A stretch of 64,000 bases of DNA from NCBI RefSeq assembly GCF_900167275.1, contig NZ_FUWX01000008.1:41633-105632 (forward strand), written 5' to 3'. Source of the stretch: Cetobacterium ceti (GTDB lineage Bacteria; Fusobacteriota; Fusobacteriia; Fusobacteriales; Fusobacteriaceae). This document shows, one piece after another, positions 51,992 through 61,757 of the stretch. Numbering within the stretch: position 1 is the first letter of the stretch; the number at the start of each line of letters is the position of its first letter. The notes under the pieces were generated by a model, which saw only the letters and a list, made by a program, of their open reading frames with translations, searched no databases and was not told the origin of the DNA. The translations under genes were made by a program, and so were the position numbers.

Positions 51992-52062
51992 ATTTTTCTC
52001 CTTTTTAAGTATTTACTAAATAATACACTAAATTAGAAAAAAATTGATTATTTTTAATTTTA

Positions 52063-53280
52063 CTATAATAAAATTAAAATTTTCCCAAGGAGTAAAGCGG
52101 TAATTGTTCCTATTGAAGTTCCTAAAATTCCCATCATTAAACCAGCAGGAATTAAAGCTTCATCATAGGTACCTGCAAGGATAGGAGCTGAAACAGTTCC
52201 ACCAATATTTGCCTGGGATGCTATTCCACAAATATATAAATCTAATTTAAATACTCTTGCTAAAATTAATAAAACTATTAAGTGGAAAAGCAAGATTAAA
52301 AATCCTCCTATAATATAAATTGCAGCATCTTCAAAACTAATTGTAGAAAAATCAGTAGCAGTAGCAATTAATCCAACAACTACATATAATAAGACATTTC
52401 CCACATGATCAGTTCCTTTAATTTTCTTTAGAGGAGTCATACTTCCCAATAGCCCAAAAACAGTAGCTACAATTACTACCCAACCAGAACCGCTAAAAAA
52501 TGTTCTTAAAGGTTTTAAAAAACTTCCATCAACTAAATTACCAGGATTAATAAGTTGTTTTCCAATAACAAGAACTATTCCAGCAACTCCTAAACCTAAT
52601 CCTAAAGTTAACATAAAATCCATAAATTCATAATCTCTTTTATTTTCATTTTTAGCTGCATTAAAATGAATATGAGAGATTATTTTATCAATTTCTTTAC
52701 TATTAGCTCCAGAAAATTTATTAAATTTTTCTCTCATAGGTGCAAAAGTAATTAGAAGAACTAACCAAAAAGAAGCACATATATTATCCATTAAAAAGGC
52801 ATAAGTTAAAGCTTGAGAACTATCAAGAACTCCTAATCCAGCTTGGGTAGCAGCCATATTTGTAGAACCTCCAACCCATGATGAAGAAAGTATTGCAAAA
52901 GTTTGCCAAGCTTCAGGGTCTAATTTATGTTTGAAAAATACATAGACAATTATAAAACCTATAAGAATACTTGCAGTTACAGCAAAGAAAGTACCAATTA
53001 ATTTAGGACCTAATTTAAAAACATCTCTAATATCATTTTTTAGAAGCAGTAAAAAAAGCATCATTGGAAGTAAATAATATTTTAAAGATCCTATAAAAGA
53101 TGAAATTTCAGAATTGAGTTCCCAAATGTGTAAAGAAGCTCCAATCATTCCACCAAAATATATAAAGGTTAAACCTGGTATGAACTTAAAAATAGAAAGT
53201 TTCAATGTTTTTTGACAATATAAAATTCCTGTAATGAATAGTATTAATAGTGAAAAATAACTATAAACGTTTGTAATCAT
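52063..53280 (-). CDS. DUF819-family membrane protein, copy 2 (intact)
   Basis: A 405-residue polytopic membrane protein, the full-length twin of the gene at 4074-5234 on the same strand. It retains the SSSWVGGSTNMAATQAG segment the other copy lost. Similarity is very high through the coding region and stops abruptly at the start codon; flanks differ. I take the start at 53280 (MITNVYSYF) because GGGAGGG lies eight bases upstream; the frame extends 31 codons further without support. Substrate unknown. Confidence 0.88.
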   Translation of the reverse strand: MITNVYSYFSLLILFITGILYCQKTLKLSIFKFIPGLTFIYFGGMIGASLHIWELNSEISSFIGSLKYYLLPMMLFLLLLKNDIRDVFKLGPKLIGTFFAVTASILIGFIIVYVFFKHKLDPEAWQTFAILSSSWVGGSTNMAATQAGLGVLDSSQALTYAFLMDNICASFWLVLLITFAPMREKFNKFSGANSKEIDKIISHIHFNAAKNENKRDYEFMDFMLTLGLGLGVAGIVLVIGKQLINPGNLVDGSFLKPLRTFFSGSGWVVIVATVFGLLGSMTPLKKIKGTDHVGNVLLYVVVGLIATATDFSTISFEDAAIYIIGGFLILLFHLIVLLILARVFKLDLYICGIASQANIGGTVSAPILAGTYDEALIPAGLMMGILGTSIGTITALLLGKILILL

Positions 53281-53607
53281 GTAATCCCTCCCAAAAGTGT
53301 ATTGTGTATTAGTATATGGGAGGAGAATAAAAAAAACATTAATTTTCACAAATGTTCCAATAAAAATACACAAAAATACTAAATAAAAACACAGAATAGG
53401 ATAAAAATCTCTTATTTTTCAGTTTGTGGCACAGAAAGTCCTATAATTGATTTTAAAGTATTTGTTTTTTAATTTGGATATAAAGTATACCTACTTTTTT
53501 TTAATTGATTTTAGAGCTTCGTTAAAAGTGGCAATTAAAGAGGGCTTCAGAAAAAATATTCAAAATTAGAATATTTAAAATTCTGAAACCCTTAATTAGT
53601 GGTACTT
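53281..53607. repeat. Gene-free stretch with a long imperfect inverted repeat
   Basis: No gene is visible here. Positions 53523-53611 form one extended hairpin: an outer arm (TAAAAGTGGCAATTAAAGAGG, shown to 20 as TAAAAGTGGCAATTAAAGAG) pairs imperfectly with CCCTTAATTAGTGGTACTTT, TTCAGAA pairs with TTCTGAA, and an inner AAATATTC / GAATATTT closes the loop. It begins at the end of the 53608 gene and may be its terminator, a small RNA or a remnant of a miniature element. Confidence 0.55.
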
Positions 53608-53820
53608 TTAAATTTCACTTTTTAGCTTCTCTACAATATCACTGCTAAATTCACTTCTTTCAAATTTAACTAAAAACTCGTTATATTCTCTAACAAATAA
53701 ACGATTATCTATGGTGTATAAAACCATAATAACACCATCATCTTTATTTGTAGCATTAATAGCTGTGGAAAGAACTTCATAAAGTTTTCCATTTTTTTTA
53801 TTTCTCCAAAGATTTTTCAT
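53608..53820 (-). CDS. Small DUF1653-like protein
   Basis: A 70-residue protein. WRNKKNGKLYEVLSTAINAT, then VIMVLYTIDNRLFVREYNEF follow the pattern of the small DUF1653 family (YxHKKGxxYEVL, VVYRALY, LWVRPxxxF), whose function is unknown. It is 6 bases downstream of the YaiI-like gene and probably co-transcribed. Confidence 0.62.
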   Translation of the reverse strand: MKNLWRNKKNGKLYEVLSTAINATNKDDGVIMVLYTIDNRLFVREYNEFLVKFERSEFSSDIVEKLKSEI

Positions 53821-53826
53821 AATAGA

Positions 53827-54267
53827 TCACTCCTTTATCTTATTTAATAATTTTCTAAAATTTTCTGAAAACTCCTTATCTTCAAGAGGAGTTCTTTTTT
53901 TAGGACCCTTAGTCCTCTTTCCAGAATTTCTAAGTTTTTGAGACATGTGTCTAGAAAAAAGTAGAGATTCAATATTAAACTTATTAAAAATTAACCCATT
54001 TTGATTTATTCCATGGGCATTTTTAGAAAGAACAAGGGAAGCTAATCCGTAATCTTGAGTTACGACAACATCATTTTCTTTTACTTCTTTTATTAATTCA
54101 AAATCAACTGAATCTTTTCCTTGGGGGACAACAATAGTTTTAGCTCCATTTCTGTTAATAATATGAGCGGAATCTGTATAAATTAAAATGTCCTTAGTAA
54201 ATTCTGAACCTATGTCTATTACTAGGTTTATAACAGGACACCCATCTCCATCTATAAAAATTTTCAT
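53827..54267 (-). CDS. YaiI/YqxD family protein (UPF0178, DUF188)
   Basis: A 146-residue protein. The N-terminal MKIFIDGDGCPV, the VVTQDYGLASLVLSKNAHGI block and the C-terminal RNSGKRTKGPKKRT motif define the UPF0178 family, which has a PIN-like nuclease fold and no confirmed function. GAGGAG ribosome binding site. Confidence 0.93.
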   Translation of the reverse strand: MKIFIDGDGCPVINLVIDIGSEFTKDILIYTDSAHIINRNGAKTIVVPQGKDSVDFELIKEVKENDVVVTQDYGLASLVLSKNAHGINQNGLIFNKFNIESLLFSRHMSQKLRNSGKRTKGPKKRTPLEDKEFSENFRKLLNKIKE

Positions 54268-54401
54268 GATTTTCTCCTCTTTTTTGAAAAATATTTTTTA
54301 AAATGTTATTTACAAATTTTACATATATATAGTATACTAATACAAAATTTTTAGCAAAGATAAAATAAAAAATAAAAATAAGAAAAGGGAGGGGTTAATT
54401 T

Positions 54402-55724
54402 ATGAAAAGTGAGAAAAAAATTCAAGGTAATATCTGGGGGTTAGCCCCGATGATGGTATTCTTACTTTTATATTTAGGAACAGGTTTTATAACAGGAGAC
54501 TTTAACAGTATGCCTGTAAATGTAGCTTTTATAATAAGTGCTATAGTTGGTATTTTAATGAACAAAAAAATTCCTTTAAAGGAAAAGATAGAAAGCTTTT
54601 GTAAAGGTGCAGGAGATCAAAATATTATTTTAATGGGAATGATATTTTTATTAGCTGGTGGATTTGCCAATGTGGCAAAGGAAATGGGAGCTATAACTTC
54701 AACTGTTAATTTAGGACTTTCCATTTTACCAGGGAATATTTTAGTAGCAGGATTATTCATAATAGGATGTTTTATTTCTCTTTCCATAGGGACATCTATG
54801 GGAACAATAGTTTCTTTGACACCAATAGCACTAGGATTATCTGAACAAACAGGAATAACTTTAGGAATTTGTGTGGGAGCTATAGTAGGTGGAGCTATGT
54901 TTGGAGATAATCTATCTATGTTATCAGATACAACAATAGCTGCAACAAAAACTCAAGATTGTGATATGAAAGATAAGTTTAAAGCTAATATAAAAATAAT
55001 TTTACCAGCAGCAATTTTAACGGGAATTATTTTAACATTTGTAACAGCAGGAACAAATGTGGTTACAAGTAAAGTTTATGAATATAGTTTAATTAAAGTG
55101 TTGCCTTATATTGGAGTTTTAGGGTTAGCTTTATCAGGAATAAATGTATTAGTGGTATTAGTAATAAGTATTATATTTGCAGGTGGAATTGGACTTTATA
55201 CAGGAGATTTTACTCCTACAACTTTACTAAAGGCTATAAGCAGTGGAGTTATAGGAATGGAAGATTTATTTATAATATCTTTATTAATCGGTGGATTAGT
55301 TGGGATTATAAAATTAAATAAAGGCTTAGATTATTTAATTCATTTTGTAGGATCTCGTATTAAAGGAAAAAGAGGAGCTGAGCTTGGGATTGCATTTTTA
55401 ATAGCAGTAGCAGATATATGTACAGGAAATAATACTATAGCTATTATAATGGTTGGTCCTTTAGCAAAGGATATTGCAGAGGAATATGGAATAGATAAAA
55501 AAAGAAGTGCTAGTTTACTGGATACTTTTTCCTGTGCTGTACAGGGAATGATTCCTTATGGAGCTCAACTTCTTGCAGCAGGTGGGTTGGCAGGAATATC
55601 ATCTTTTGAAATTATGAAATACAATATATACCCATATTTAATGTTTATTTCAGCTTTATTTGTAATTTTTTACGGAACTAGAAAGGAGAATACTAGAGCA
55701 TATGAAGGATATGGAAAAAATTAA
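54402..55724 (+). CDS. NhaC-type Na+/H+ antiporter family protein
   Basis: A 440-residue membrane protein with about ten to twelve helices. The NhaC-type signature is GGAMFGDNLSMLSDTTIAAT (residues about 164-183), with a second related loop AVADICTGNNTIAIIMVGP. NhaC proteins exchange Na+ for H+, sometimes with an organic anion; substrate not determinable. GGGAGG ribosome binding site. It overlaps the sirtuin gene by 23 bases. Confidence 0.88.
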   Translation: MKSEKKIQGNIWGLAPMMVFLLLYLGTGFITGDFNSMPVNVAFIISAIVGILMNKKIPLKEKIESFCKGAGDQNIILMGMIFLLAGGFANVAKEMGAITSTVNLGLSILPGNILVAGLFIIGCFISLSIGTSMGTIVSLTPIALGLSEQTGITLGICVGAIVGGAMFGDNLSMLSDTTIAATKTQDCDMKDKFKANIKIILPAAILTGIILTFVTAGTNVVTSKVYEYSLIKVLPYIGVLGLALSGINVLVVLVISIIFAGGIGLYTGDFTPTTLLKAISSGVIGMEDLFIISLLIGGLVGIIKLNKGLDYLIHFVGSRIKGKRGAELGIAFLIAVADICTGNNTIAIIMVGPLAKDIAEEYGIDKKRSASLLDTFSCAVQGMIPYGAQLLAAGGLAGISSFEIMKYNIYPYLMFISALFVIFYGTRKENTRAYEGYGKN

Positions 55725-56415
55725 TAAACTTTTAGAAATAATCAAAGAAAGTGATAACATTGTTTTCTTTGGTGGAGCGGGGACTTCAACAGAATCGGGA
55801 ATAAATGATTTTAGAGGTAAAAATGGTGTGTACAATACGAAGTATAAAGGATATAATCCAGAGGATATTTTACATATAGATTTTTTCATAAGTCATAGAA
55901 AAATTTTTAATGATTTTTTAAAGGAGAAAATGAATTTTAAAAATTGTAAGCCTAATAAAGGACACTATGCCTTGGTAAAACTGGAAGAATTGGGAAAGTT
56001 AAGAGCTGTAATAACTCAAAATATAGATAGTTTACATCAAAAGGCAGGATCTAAAAATGTCTTAGAGCTTCATGGAACTATAGCATATTTTCAATGTTTA
56101 AGTTGTGGAAGAAAAGAGGAGGAATATTTTTCTTGTGATTGTGGAGGAATTGTTAGACCCCCTGTTACTTTATATGGAGAAAATTTGAATGAAGAAGTTG
56201 TAGAAAAAGCAATTGAGTATATTTCTAAGGCTGAAACTTTAATTATATGTGGGACAAGTCTAGTAGTTTATCCAGCAGCGTATTATATTAAATATTTTAA
56301 GGGAAAAAATTTAATTATTGTTAATGGAACAGAAACATCCTATGATGAAAAAGCAGATTTAGTTATTAGAGATAACTTTGGAGAAGTGTTTGATTATATT
56401 GGAAAGAAATTATAA
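55702..56415 (+). CDS. cobB: Sirtuin, NAD+-dependent protein deacylase
   Basis: A 237-residue Sir2-family enzyme. NAD-binding GAGTSTESGINDFRG, the TQNIDSLHQKAGS segment, the catalytic His in ELHG and the zinc site CLSCGRKEEEYFSCDC (Cys-X2-Cys and Cys-X-Cys) are present. It removes acetyl groups from lysines such as that of acetyl-CoA synthetase. Its start overlaps the antiporter gene by 23 bases, so translation may be coupled. A second ATG at 55711 is possible. Confidence 0.93.
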   Translation: MKDMEKINKLLEIIKESDNIVFFGGAGTSTESGINDFRGKNGVYNTKYKGYNPEDILHIDFFISHRKIFNDFLKEKMNFKNCKPNKGHYALVKLEELGKLRAVITQNIDSLHQKAGSKNVLELHGTIAYFQCLSCGRKEEEYFSCDCGGIVRPPVTLYGENLNEEVVEKAIEYISKAETLIICGTSLVVYPAAYYIKYFKGKNLIIVNGTETSYDEKADLVIRDNFGEVFDYIGKKL

Positions 56416-56425
56416 ATTGAAAGAG

Positions 56426-56468
56426 GAAGAGTTAGTAATTTAAAGTTACAAACTCTTCTATTTTTTTA
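56426..56468 (+). terminator. Terminator after the sirtuin gene
   Basis: GAAGAGTTAGTAA pairs with TTACAAACTCTTC with one mismatch, followed by TATTTTTTT. Confidence 0.8.
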
Positions 56469-57326
56469 ATTGGAATAAACTAATTTGAATTCCTCTAAAA
56501 TAATAGGAGTATTTTCAGGAGTTTTATTTTCTATTTGAATATTTATAGTTTTTACTATACATATAGCTTTTGCTGAGGAGTTTAAAATAATACTATAAGT
56601 TCCAGGATTGATAATATTTAAATATTCTTTTGAATATAAACTGGTGCAAGCTGTTTTTCTATTAAGTAGAACAAGGGAAAGAAGTTCATCTGGTTCTGTT
56701 CCAAAGGACCAACAAATATATGAAAAATCTTTTTTCTTAATTCTTAAATCATCTGTGGTTTTTAAAAAATCTTGCCACATGTTGTGAGCAGATTCATTTA
56801 AAATAATTCTATATCTAAGTTTGTTAATTTTTTCACTGTTATCGTAAATGGAATTTATTAATTTACCCCCAGCTTTTTCAATAATTTTTTTAGAACCTAA
56901 ATTATTTTCATTACAAGTTATTAAAATTTCTCCAAGAGAAATTTCTCTAGCAATTTTGATTCCAAATTCCAAAAGCATAAATCCAAATCCTTTTTTCCGG
57001 AATTTCTTATTTACCATATAGCCAATATGGCCACCGAAAATTTCTAAGTAGGGATTATTTACATTGTAACGAATAGAAACTCTTCCAATAAATTCCTTTG
57101 TATCTACATTAACTAGCCAAAAAAGTTTACTAGGAAGAAGATAATCTTTTACTTTTATACAATCTTTGCTATCAAGAAGATTAACTTTTTCTATAAATTC
57201 TTTAGGATTTTTTTCAATTTCTTTACTGTTACCTATAAAATCAGGAAATCCCTCCTCTTCAGAAATTTTTAAAGCTTCAATATATGAAGGGACATACTCC
57301 AATGTTGGAATAATAAATTTAATCAT
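56466..57326 (-). CDS. GNAT acetyltransferase fused to a truncated ASCH domain
   Basis: A 286-residue two-part protein. Residues 1-175 are a GNAT domain (GYMVNKKFRKKGFGFMLLEF, then ITCNENNLGSKKIIEKAGGK). From about 185 comes an ASCH-type (RNA-binding PUA-like) sequence: MWQDFL, ICWSFGT, LLSLVLLNRKTACTSL, then GTYSIILNSSAKAICIV. The ASCH part stops about 30-40 residues early: after IENKTPEN the protein ends in an unrelated tail, so the usual FAxxEGEGD and Trp/His end is missing. No continuation is visible before the convergent terminator. Functions unknown. Confidence 0.8.
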   Translation of the reverse strand: MIKFIIPTLEYVPSYIEALKISEEEGFPDFIGNSKEIEKNPKEFIEKVNLLDSKDCIKVKDYLLPSKLFWLVNVDTKEFIGRVSIRYNVNNPYLEIFGGHIGYMVNKKFRKKGFGFMLLEFGIKIAREISLGEILITCNENNLGSKKIIEKAGGKLINSIYDNSEKINKLRYRIILNESAHNMWQDFLKTTDDLRIKKKDFSYICWSFGTEPDELLSLVLLNRKTACTSLYSKEYLNIINPGTYSIILNSSAKAICIVKTINIQIENKTPENTPIILEEFKLVYSN

Positions 57327-57465
57327 AACACACCTCCCTAGGTCTCTTTATATAAGTATACTACAAAAAAACTTTTCCTATTGACCTTTTCTCTAAAATA
57401 AAGTATATAGGATTAACTACATTAACTTCTCTACTGAAATAAAGAATACACAAGGGGGGGAATTG

Positions 57466-58980
57466 ATGAAAATTTTTTTTAAGGTTTTAAGCTTATTTTT
57501 ACTTTTTGTTTCACTTGCTTTTGGGAAAAGTAAGGATATAACCGTTGCTGTAAATGCCAACTTTATATCTTTAGACCCACACAACCTTTCGGACACACTT
57601 TCAGGAACTGCTGTTTCAACTATGTATGAGGGATTATTTTCCTATAGGGAAGATATGACCTTAGAACCTATTTTAGCAAAAGATTACAAAATATCAGAGG
57701 ATGGACTAACTTACACAATTAATTTAAAAGAGGGAATAAAGTTTCAAGATGGAACTCCTATGAATGGAGAGGCTGTAAAATATAATTTTGATAGGGTTAT
57801 GGATGAAAAAAATAATCTTAGAAGAAGAAGAAACTTTGTAGCTGTAGATAAGGTAGAAGTTGTAAATGATAATACTATTAAAGTTATTTTAAAACACCCA
57901 TTTGCACCTATGTTAAATAGAATAGCATCTCTTAAAATAATAAGTCCAAAAGCTCTAAGAGAATATGGACCTCAAGGTATAATTACAAATCCTGTGGGGA
58001 CAGGACCATATGAATATGTAAATTGGACTCAAGGGGATAAATTAGTTATAAAAAGAAATGAAAAATATTGGGGAGAAAAACCAAAAGTTGACACTATTAC
58101 TTTTAGACCTGTTATGGAAAATGGAGCTAGAATTGCCATGCTACAAACAGGAGAAGCAGATTTTATATATCCAATGCCTACGGAACAGGTAAAAAGAGTT
58201 AAAAATACTAAAGATATTGAAGTTATGAAGGGATTCTCAACAATTACAAGATATGTAACTTTAAATACAAATAAAGATATATTTGCCAATAAGAAAGTAA
58301 GACAAGCTATTAATTATGCAGTGAATAAAAAAGCCTATGGAGCCGTTGTTAAATCTGGATATCTAGTTCCATTAACATCTCCTGTACCAAAGGCTTTAGA
58401 ATATCATGTGGATTTAAAAGATTATAATTATGATTTGAAGAAAGCTAAGGAACTTATGAAGGAAGCTGGGTATGAAAATGGATTTAAGGCCACAATTTGG
58501 GGATCAAATAATACAGAGGATATGAAGGGAATGCAATTTATTCACCAACAATTGGCTCAAATAGGAATAGATGTGAAAGTTATGCCTATGGAAGAGGGAA
58601 CTCTTTCAAACTCTATTTATAATGTACAAAAACCAGAGGATGCAACTATAAACATGTGGTATGTGAACTGGTCATCATTTGATATAGATGGAGCTACAAA
58701 GAATTTATTCCATAGTAAATTTGCTCCACCAGTTTCTGCAAATACAGCTTACTATAATAATCCTCTAGTGGATCAATTACTTGAAGAAGGAGCAAAGGAA
58801 GTAGATAGTAAAAAAAGAGGAGAGATTTACAAAAAGCTCCAAGAGACAATTTGGGATGATGCTCCGTGGATTTTCCTAGGATCAGATGAACTTCTTTCTG
58901 CCAAGAGAGTAACAACAAAGGGTGTATTTGTAATGGCAGATGGTTCAATTAACTTTAGAAAAGCGGACACAAGTAAATAG
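57466..58980 (+). CDS. Peptide-type ABC transporter substrate-binding protein
   Basis: A 504-residue family 5 extracellular solute-binding protein with signal peptide (FKVLSLFLLFVSLAFG). ISLDPHNLSDTLS, then MYEGLFSY, LKEGIKFQDGTPMNGEAVKY and NPVGTGPYEY fit the GsiB/DppA type. It delivers peptides, glutathione or related compounds to the permease encoded next. Start is ATG 57466 behind GGGGGGG; a TTG three bases earlier is less likely. First gene of a six-gene unit. Confidence 0.93.
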   Translation: MKIFFKVLSLFLLFVSLAFGKSKDITVAVNANFISLDPHNLSDTLSGTAVSTMYEGLFSYREDMTLEPILAKDYKISEDGLTYTINLKEGIKFQDGTPMNGEAVKYNFDRVMDEKNNLRRRRNFVAVDKVEVVNDNTIKVILKHPFAPMLNRIASLKIISPKALREYGPQGIITNPVGTGPYEYVNWTQGDKLVIKRNEKYWGEKPKVDTITFRPVMENGARIAMLQTGEADFIYPMPTEQVKRVKNTKDIEVMKGFSTITRYVTLNTNKDIFANKKVRQAINYAVNKKAYGAVVKSGYLVPLTSPVPKALEYHVDLKDYNYDLKKAKELMKEAGYENGFKATIWGSNNTEDMKGMQFIHQQLAQIGIDVKVMPMEEGTLSNSIYNVQKPEDATINMWYVNWSSFDIDGATKNLFHSKFAPPVSANTAYYNNPLVDQLLEEGAKEVDSKKRGEIYKKLQETIWDDAPWIFLGSDELLSAKRVTTKGVFVMADGSINFRKADTSK

Positions 58981-58994
58981 AAAAGGGAGTGTAT

Positions 58995-59915
58995 ATGAAG
59001 GGATATATTTTTAAAAGACTTATAAACACAATACCTATATTGATAGTTGTTTCCATTTTAATCTTTATGTTTATTCACTTGATTCCAGGGGACCCAGCTA
59101 GATTATTGGCAGGACAAAATGCAACCTATGATGAAATACAGCTTATGAGAGAACACCTAGGATTAAATAAACCTTTATATATACAATACTTTAATTTTAT
59201 AAAAGATTTTGTAAGTGGAAATTTGGGAAATTCCATAAAAACAGGATTACCTATTGGTGATATGATTGGTCCAAGATTTAAGCCTACATTTATATTGGCA
59301 ATTTTTTCCATAGTATGGGCTAGTATTTTTGGAGTTGGAATAGGAATTATATCAGCTGTAAATAGGGGGAAAGCTCTAGACTATATAGTTATGATTGGAG
59401 CCATATCTGGTATTTCTCTCCCTCTTTTCTGGTTGGGACTTATGCTCATTGAAATATTTTCAGTTCAGTTGGGATGGTTCCCCACTGGGGGAGTGGATTC
59501 CTATAAAAGCTATATTTTACCAGGAATAACATTAGGTGCTGGAATAACTTCAATGATAGCTAGATATACACGATCATCTATGAGTGAAATTTTAAAGGAA
59601 CCATATATAAGAACATCAAGGGCTAAGGGGATAAGTGAGTTTTGGGTAATTATGAAACATACCCTAAGAAATTCTTTAATAGATGTTGTAACAATAGTTG
59701 GTCTTCAATTTGGATTTTTACTTGCAGGGTCAGTGTTAGTAGAAACTGTATTTTCTATTCCAGGACTTGGAAGACTTCTAATAGATTCTATTTTATTTAG
59801 AGATTATACGGTGATTCAAGTTATCTTACTAATATTTACACTACAATTTATAGTGGTGAATTTAGTTGTAGATGTTTTATATGGGGTTTTAAATCCTAAA
59901 ATTAGATACGATTAA
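58995..59915 (+). CDS. Peptide-type ABC transporter permease, DppB/GsiC type
   Basis: A 306-residue inner-membrane permease with about six helices: LIPGDPARLLAGQNAT in the first periplasmic loop and the ATPase-contact EAA loop EPYIRTSRAKGISEFWVIMK. I start at ATG 58995 because AAAAGGGAG (58981-58989) is directly adjacent to the in-frame GTG at 58989. Fourteen bases after the binding protein gene. Confidence 0.94.
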   Translation: MKGYIFKRLINTIPILIVVSILIFMFIHLIPGDPARLLAGQNATYDEIQLMREHLGLNKPLYIQYFNFIKDFVSGNLGNSIKTGLPIGDMIGPRFKPTFILAIFSIVWASIFGVGIGIISAVNRGKALDYIVMIGAISGISLPLFWLGLMLIEIFSVQLGWFPTGGVDSYKSYILPGITLGAGITSMIARYTRSSMSEILKEPYIRTSRAKGISEFWVIMKHTLRNSLIDVVTIVGLQFGFLLAGSVLVETVFSIPGLGRLLIDSILFRDYTVIQVILLIFTLQFIVVNLVVDVLYGVLNPKIRYD

Positions 59916-59924
59916 GGGGGAAAC

Positions 59925-60776
59925 ATGGAGGATAAAAATAGGGTTAAAAATCCTTTTGGGGAATTTTTAGAAAATTTTATTAAAAGAAAGGTAGCTCTTA
60001 TTTCCCTTGGATTTATTATTTTACTTTTGGGAATAGCAATATTTCAACCTACACCCTATGATATAGAGTATGCAAATTATGAAAATCTTTTGGGAGCTCC
60101 TAGTTTAAAACACTGGTTTGGAACTGATGAGTATGGAAGAGATCTATTTAGTAGGGTAATAGTGGGAACAAGACTTTCTCTTTTTGTATCTTTGACATCT
60201 GTTAGTATTGGAGCCTTCATAGGGTGTATTTTAGGACTTGTGGCAGGATATTATGGAGGAAAAATAGAAAGTTTAATAATGAGAAGTTGTGATGTTATGT
60301 TTTCCTTTCCAGGACTTCTTTTAGCCATAGGAATAGTTGCAATTATAGGGCCAGGAATTATAAATGTCATTATAGCCATAGCTATATATGGAATTCCATC
60401 CTTTACTAGAATAGTTAGAAGCTCTACTATTGGATTAAAAAAGCAACTATATATAGAGGCTTGTAAATCAATAGGAGTTAGTAATATGAGAATACTTTTT
60501 ATACATATTTTCCCAGGAACACTACCAGCTCTTATAGTAACTCTTACTATGAGAATAGGAACTGCAATTATATCAGCTGCTTCTTTAAGCTTCCTAGGCT
60601 TTGGAGCAAGTCCTACTGACCCAGATTGGGGAGCTATGCTTTCAGCAGGTAGAGATTATATTGGGTTGGCTCCCCATATGTTATTTTACCCAGGACTTAT
60701 GATTTTTTTAACTGTACTTGCTTTTAATTTACTAGGGGATGGTCTTCGTGATGCTCTAGATCCCAAACTAAACTAG
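59925..60776 (+). CDS. Peptide-type ABC transporter permease, DppC/GsiD type
   Basis: A 283-residue permease partner: HWFGTDEYGRDLFSRVIVGT is the characteristic DppC/OppC segment near residue 65, and the EAA loop reads YIEACKSIGVSNMRILFIHI. Nine bases after the previous permease and nine before the first ATPase. Confidence 0.94.
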   Translation: MEDKNRVKNPFGEFLENFIKRKVALISLGFIILLLGIAIFQPTPYDIEYANYENLLGAPSLKHWFGTDEYGRDLFSRVIVGTRLSLFVSLTSVSIGAFIGCILGLVAGYYGGKIESLIMRSCDVMFSFPGLLLAIGIVAIIGPGIINVIIAIAIYGIPSFTRIVRSSTIGLKKQLYIEACKSIGVSNMRILFIHIFPGTLPALIVTLTMRIGTAIISAASLSFLGFGASPTDPDWGAMLSAGRDYIGLAPHMLFYPGLMIFLTVLAFNLLGDGLRDALDPKLN

Positions 60777-60785
60777 GAGGAAACA

Positions 60786-61757
60786 ATGGAAGATAAATTA
60801 CTAGAAGTTAAAAACTTAAAAACAACATTTAGGAAAAAAAATAAAGAGTTAGTAGCCATAGAAAATGTTTCCTTTGAAATAAAAAAAGGAGAAACCTTAG
60901 GTTTAGTAGGAGAAAGTGGAAGTGGGAAATCTGTAACATCTATGTCTATAATAAGACTTTTAGAGGAAAATGCAACTATAGATGGAGAGGTTATTTTTCA
61001 AGGGGAAAATATTTTAAATTTTTCTAAAAAAGAGATGAAAAAAATAAGGGGAAGTAAAATAGCCACAATTTTCCAAGACCCAATGTCATCTTTAAATCCC
61101 ATTTTGAAAATAAAAGATCAGCTTATGGAGTGTACAAGAATTCATATGAACTATAGTAAAAAAGAGGCTGAAGAACATGCTCTTAAAATGATGAGATTAG
61201 TAGGAATTCCTAGTCCTGAAGATGTATTAAATAGATACCCCCATCAGTTAAGTGGAGGTATGTGTCAAAGGGTTATGATTGCTATGGGAATGTCTTGTAA
61301 TCCAGAACTTCTAATAGCTGATGAACCTACCACTGCTTTAGATGTAACTATTCAAGCTCAAATTATGGAACTTTTACTGGAACTAAAGGAAAAGCAAAAA
61401 ATGGGGATACTTTTAATTACCCATGATTTAGGAGTAATTGCAGAAACTTGTGAAAGGGTAATTGTTATGTATGGGGGACGTATAATGGAAAAGGCCACAG
61501 TGGAAGAACTATTTAAGGACCCCAAGCATCCATATACAAAGGGACTTATAAACTCTGTTCCTAAACTTGGAAGTGGAATGAAAACCATACCATATATAGA
61601 GGGAAAGGTGCCAGATTTAAATGAAATGCCCAAAGGATGTAAATTTTCTCCAAGATGTAAAGATGCAAAGGATATTTGTTTTCAAATGGAACCAGATTTA
61701 ATAAAGTTAAGAAGTGGAAGAGAGTATAGATGTCATATTAAAAAGGGGGAAATTTAA
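60786..61757 (+). CDS. Peptide-type ABC transporter ATPase, DppD type
   Basis: A 323-residue ATPase: Walker A GESGSGKS, signature LSGGMCQRVMIAMGM, Walker B LLIADEPTTALD, and the C-terminal oligopeptide-transporter extension with the CKFSPRCKDAKDIC cysteine motif that can hold an Fe-S cluster in this family. The stop codon overlaps the next start by one base. Confidence 0.95.
   Translation: MEDKLLEVKNLKTTFRKKNKELVAIENVSFEIKKGETLGLVGESGSGKSVTSMSIIRLLEENATIDGEVIFQGENILNFSKKEMKKIRGSKIATIFQDPMSSLNPILKIKDQLMECTRIHMNYSKKEAEEHALKMMRLVGIPSPEDVLNRYPHQLSGGMCQRVMIAMGMSCNPELLIADEPTTALDVTIQAQIMELLLELKEKQKMGILLITHDLGVIAETCERVIVMYGGRIMEKATVEELFKDPKHPYTKGLINSVPKLGSGMKTIPYIEGKVPDLNEMPKGCKFSPRCKDAKDICFQMEPDLIKLRSGREYRCHIKKGEI

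Noticed and set aside
53281-53373. N-terminal extension of the second DUF819 gene up to 53373.
   Set aside because: The 31 extra residues have no ribosome binding site and are absent from the first copy; GGGAGGG sits right before 53280.
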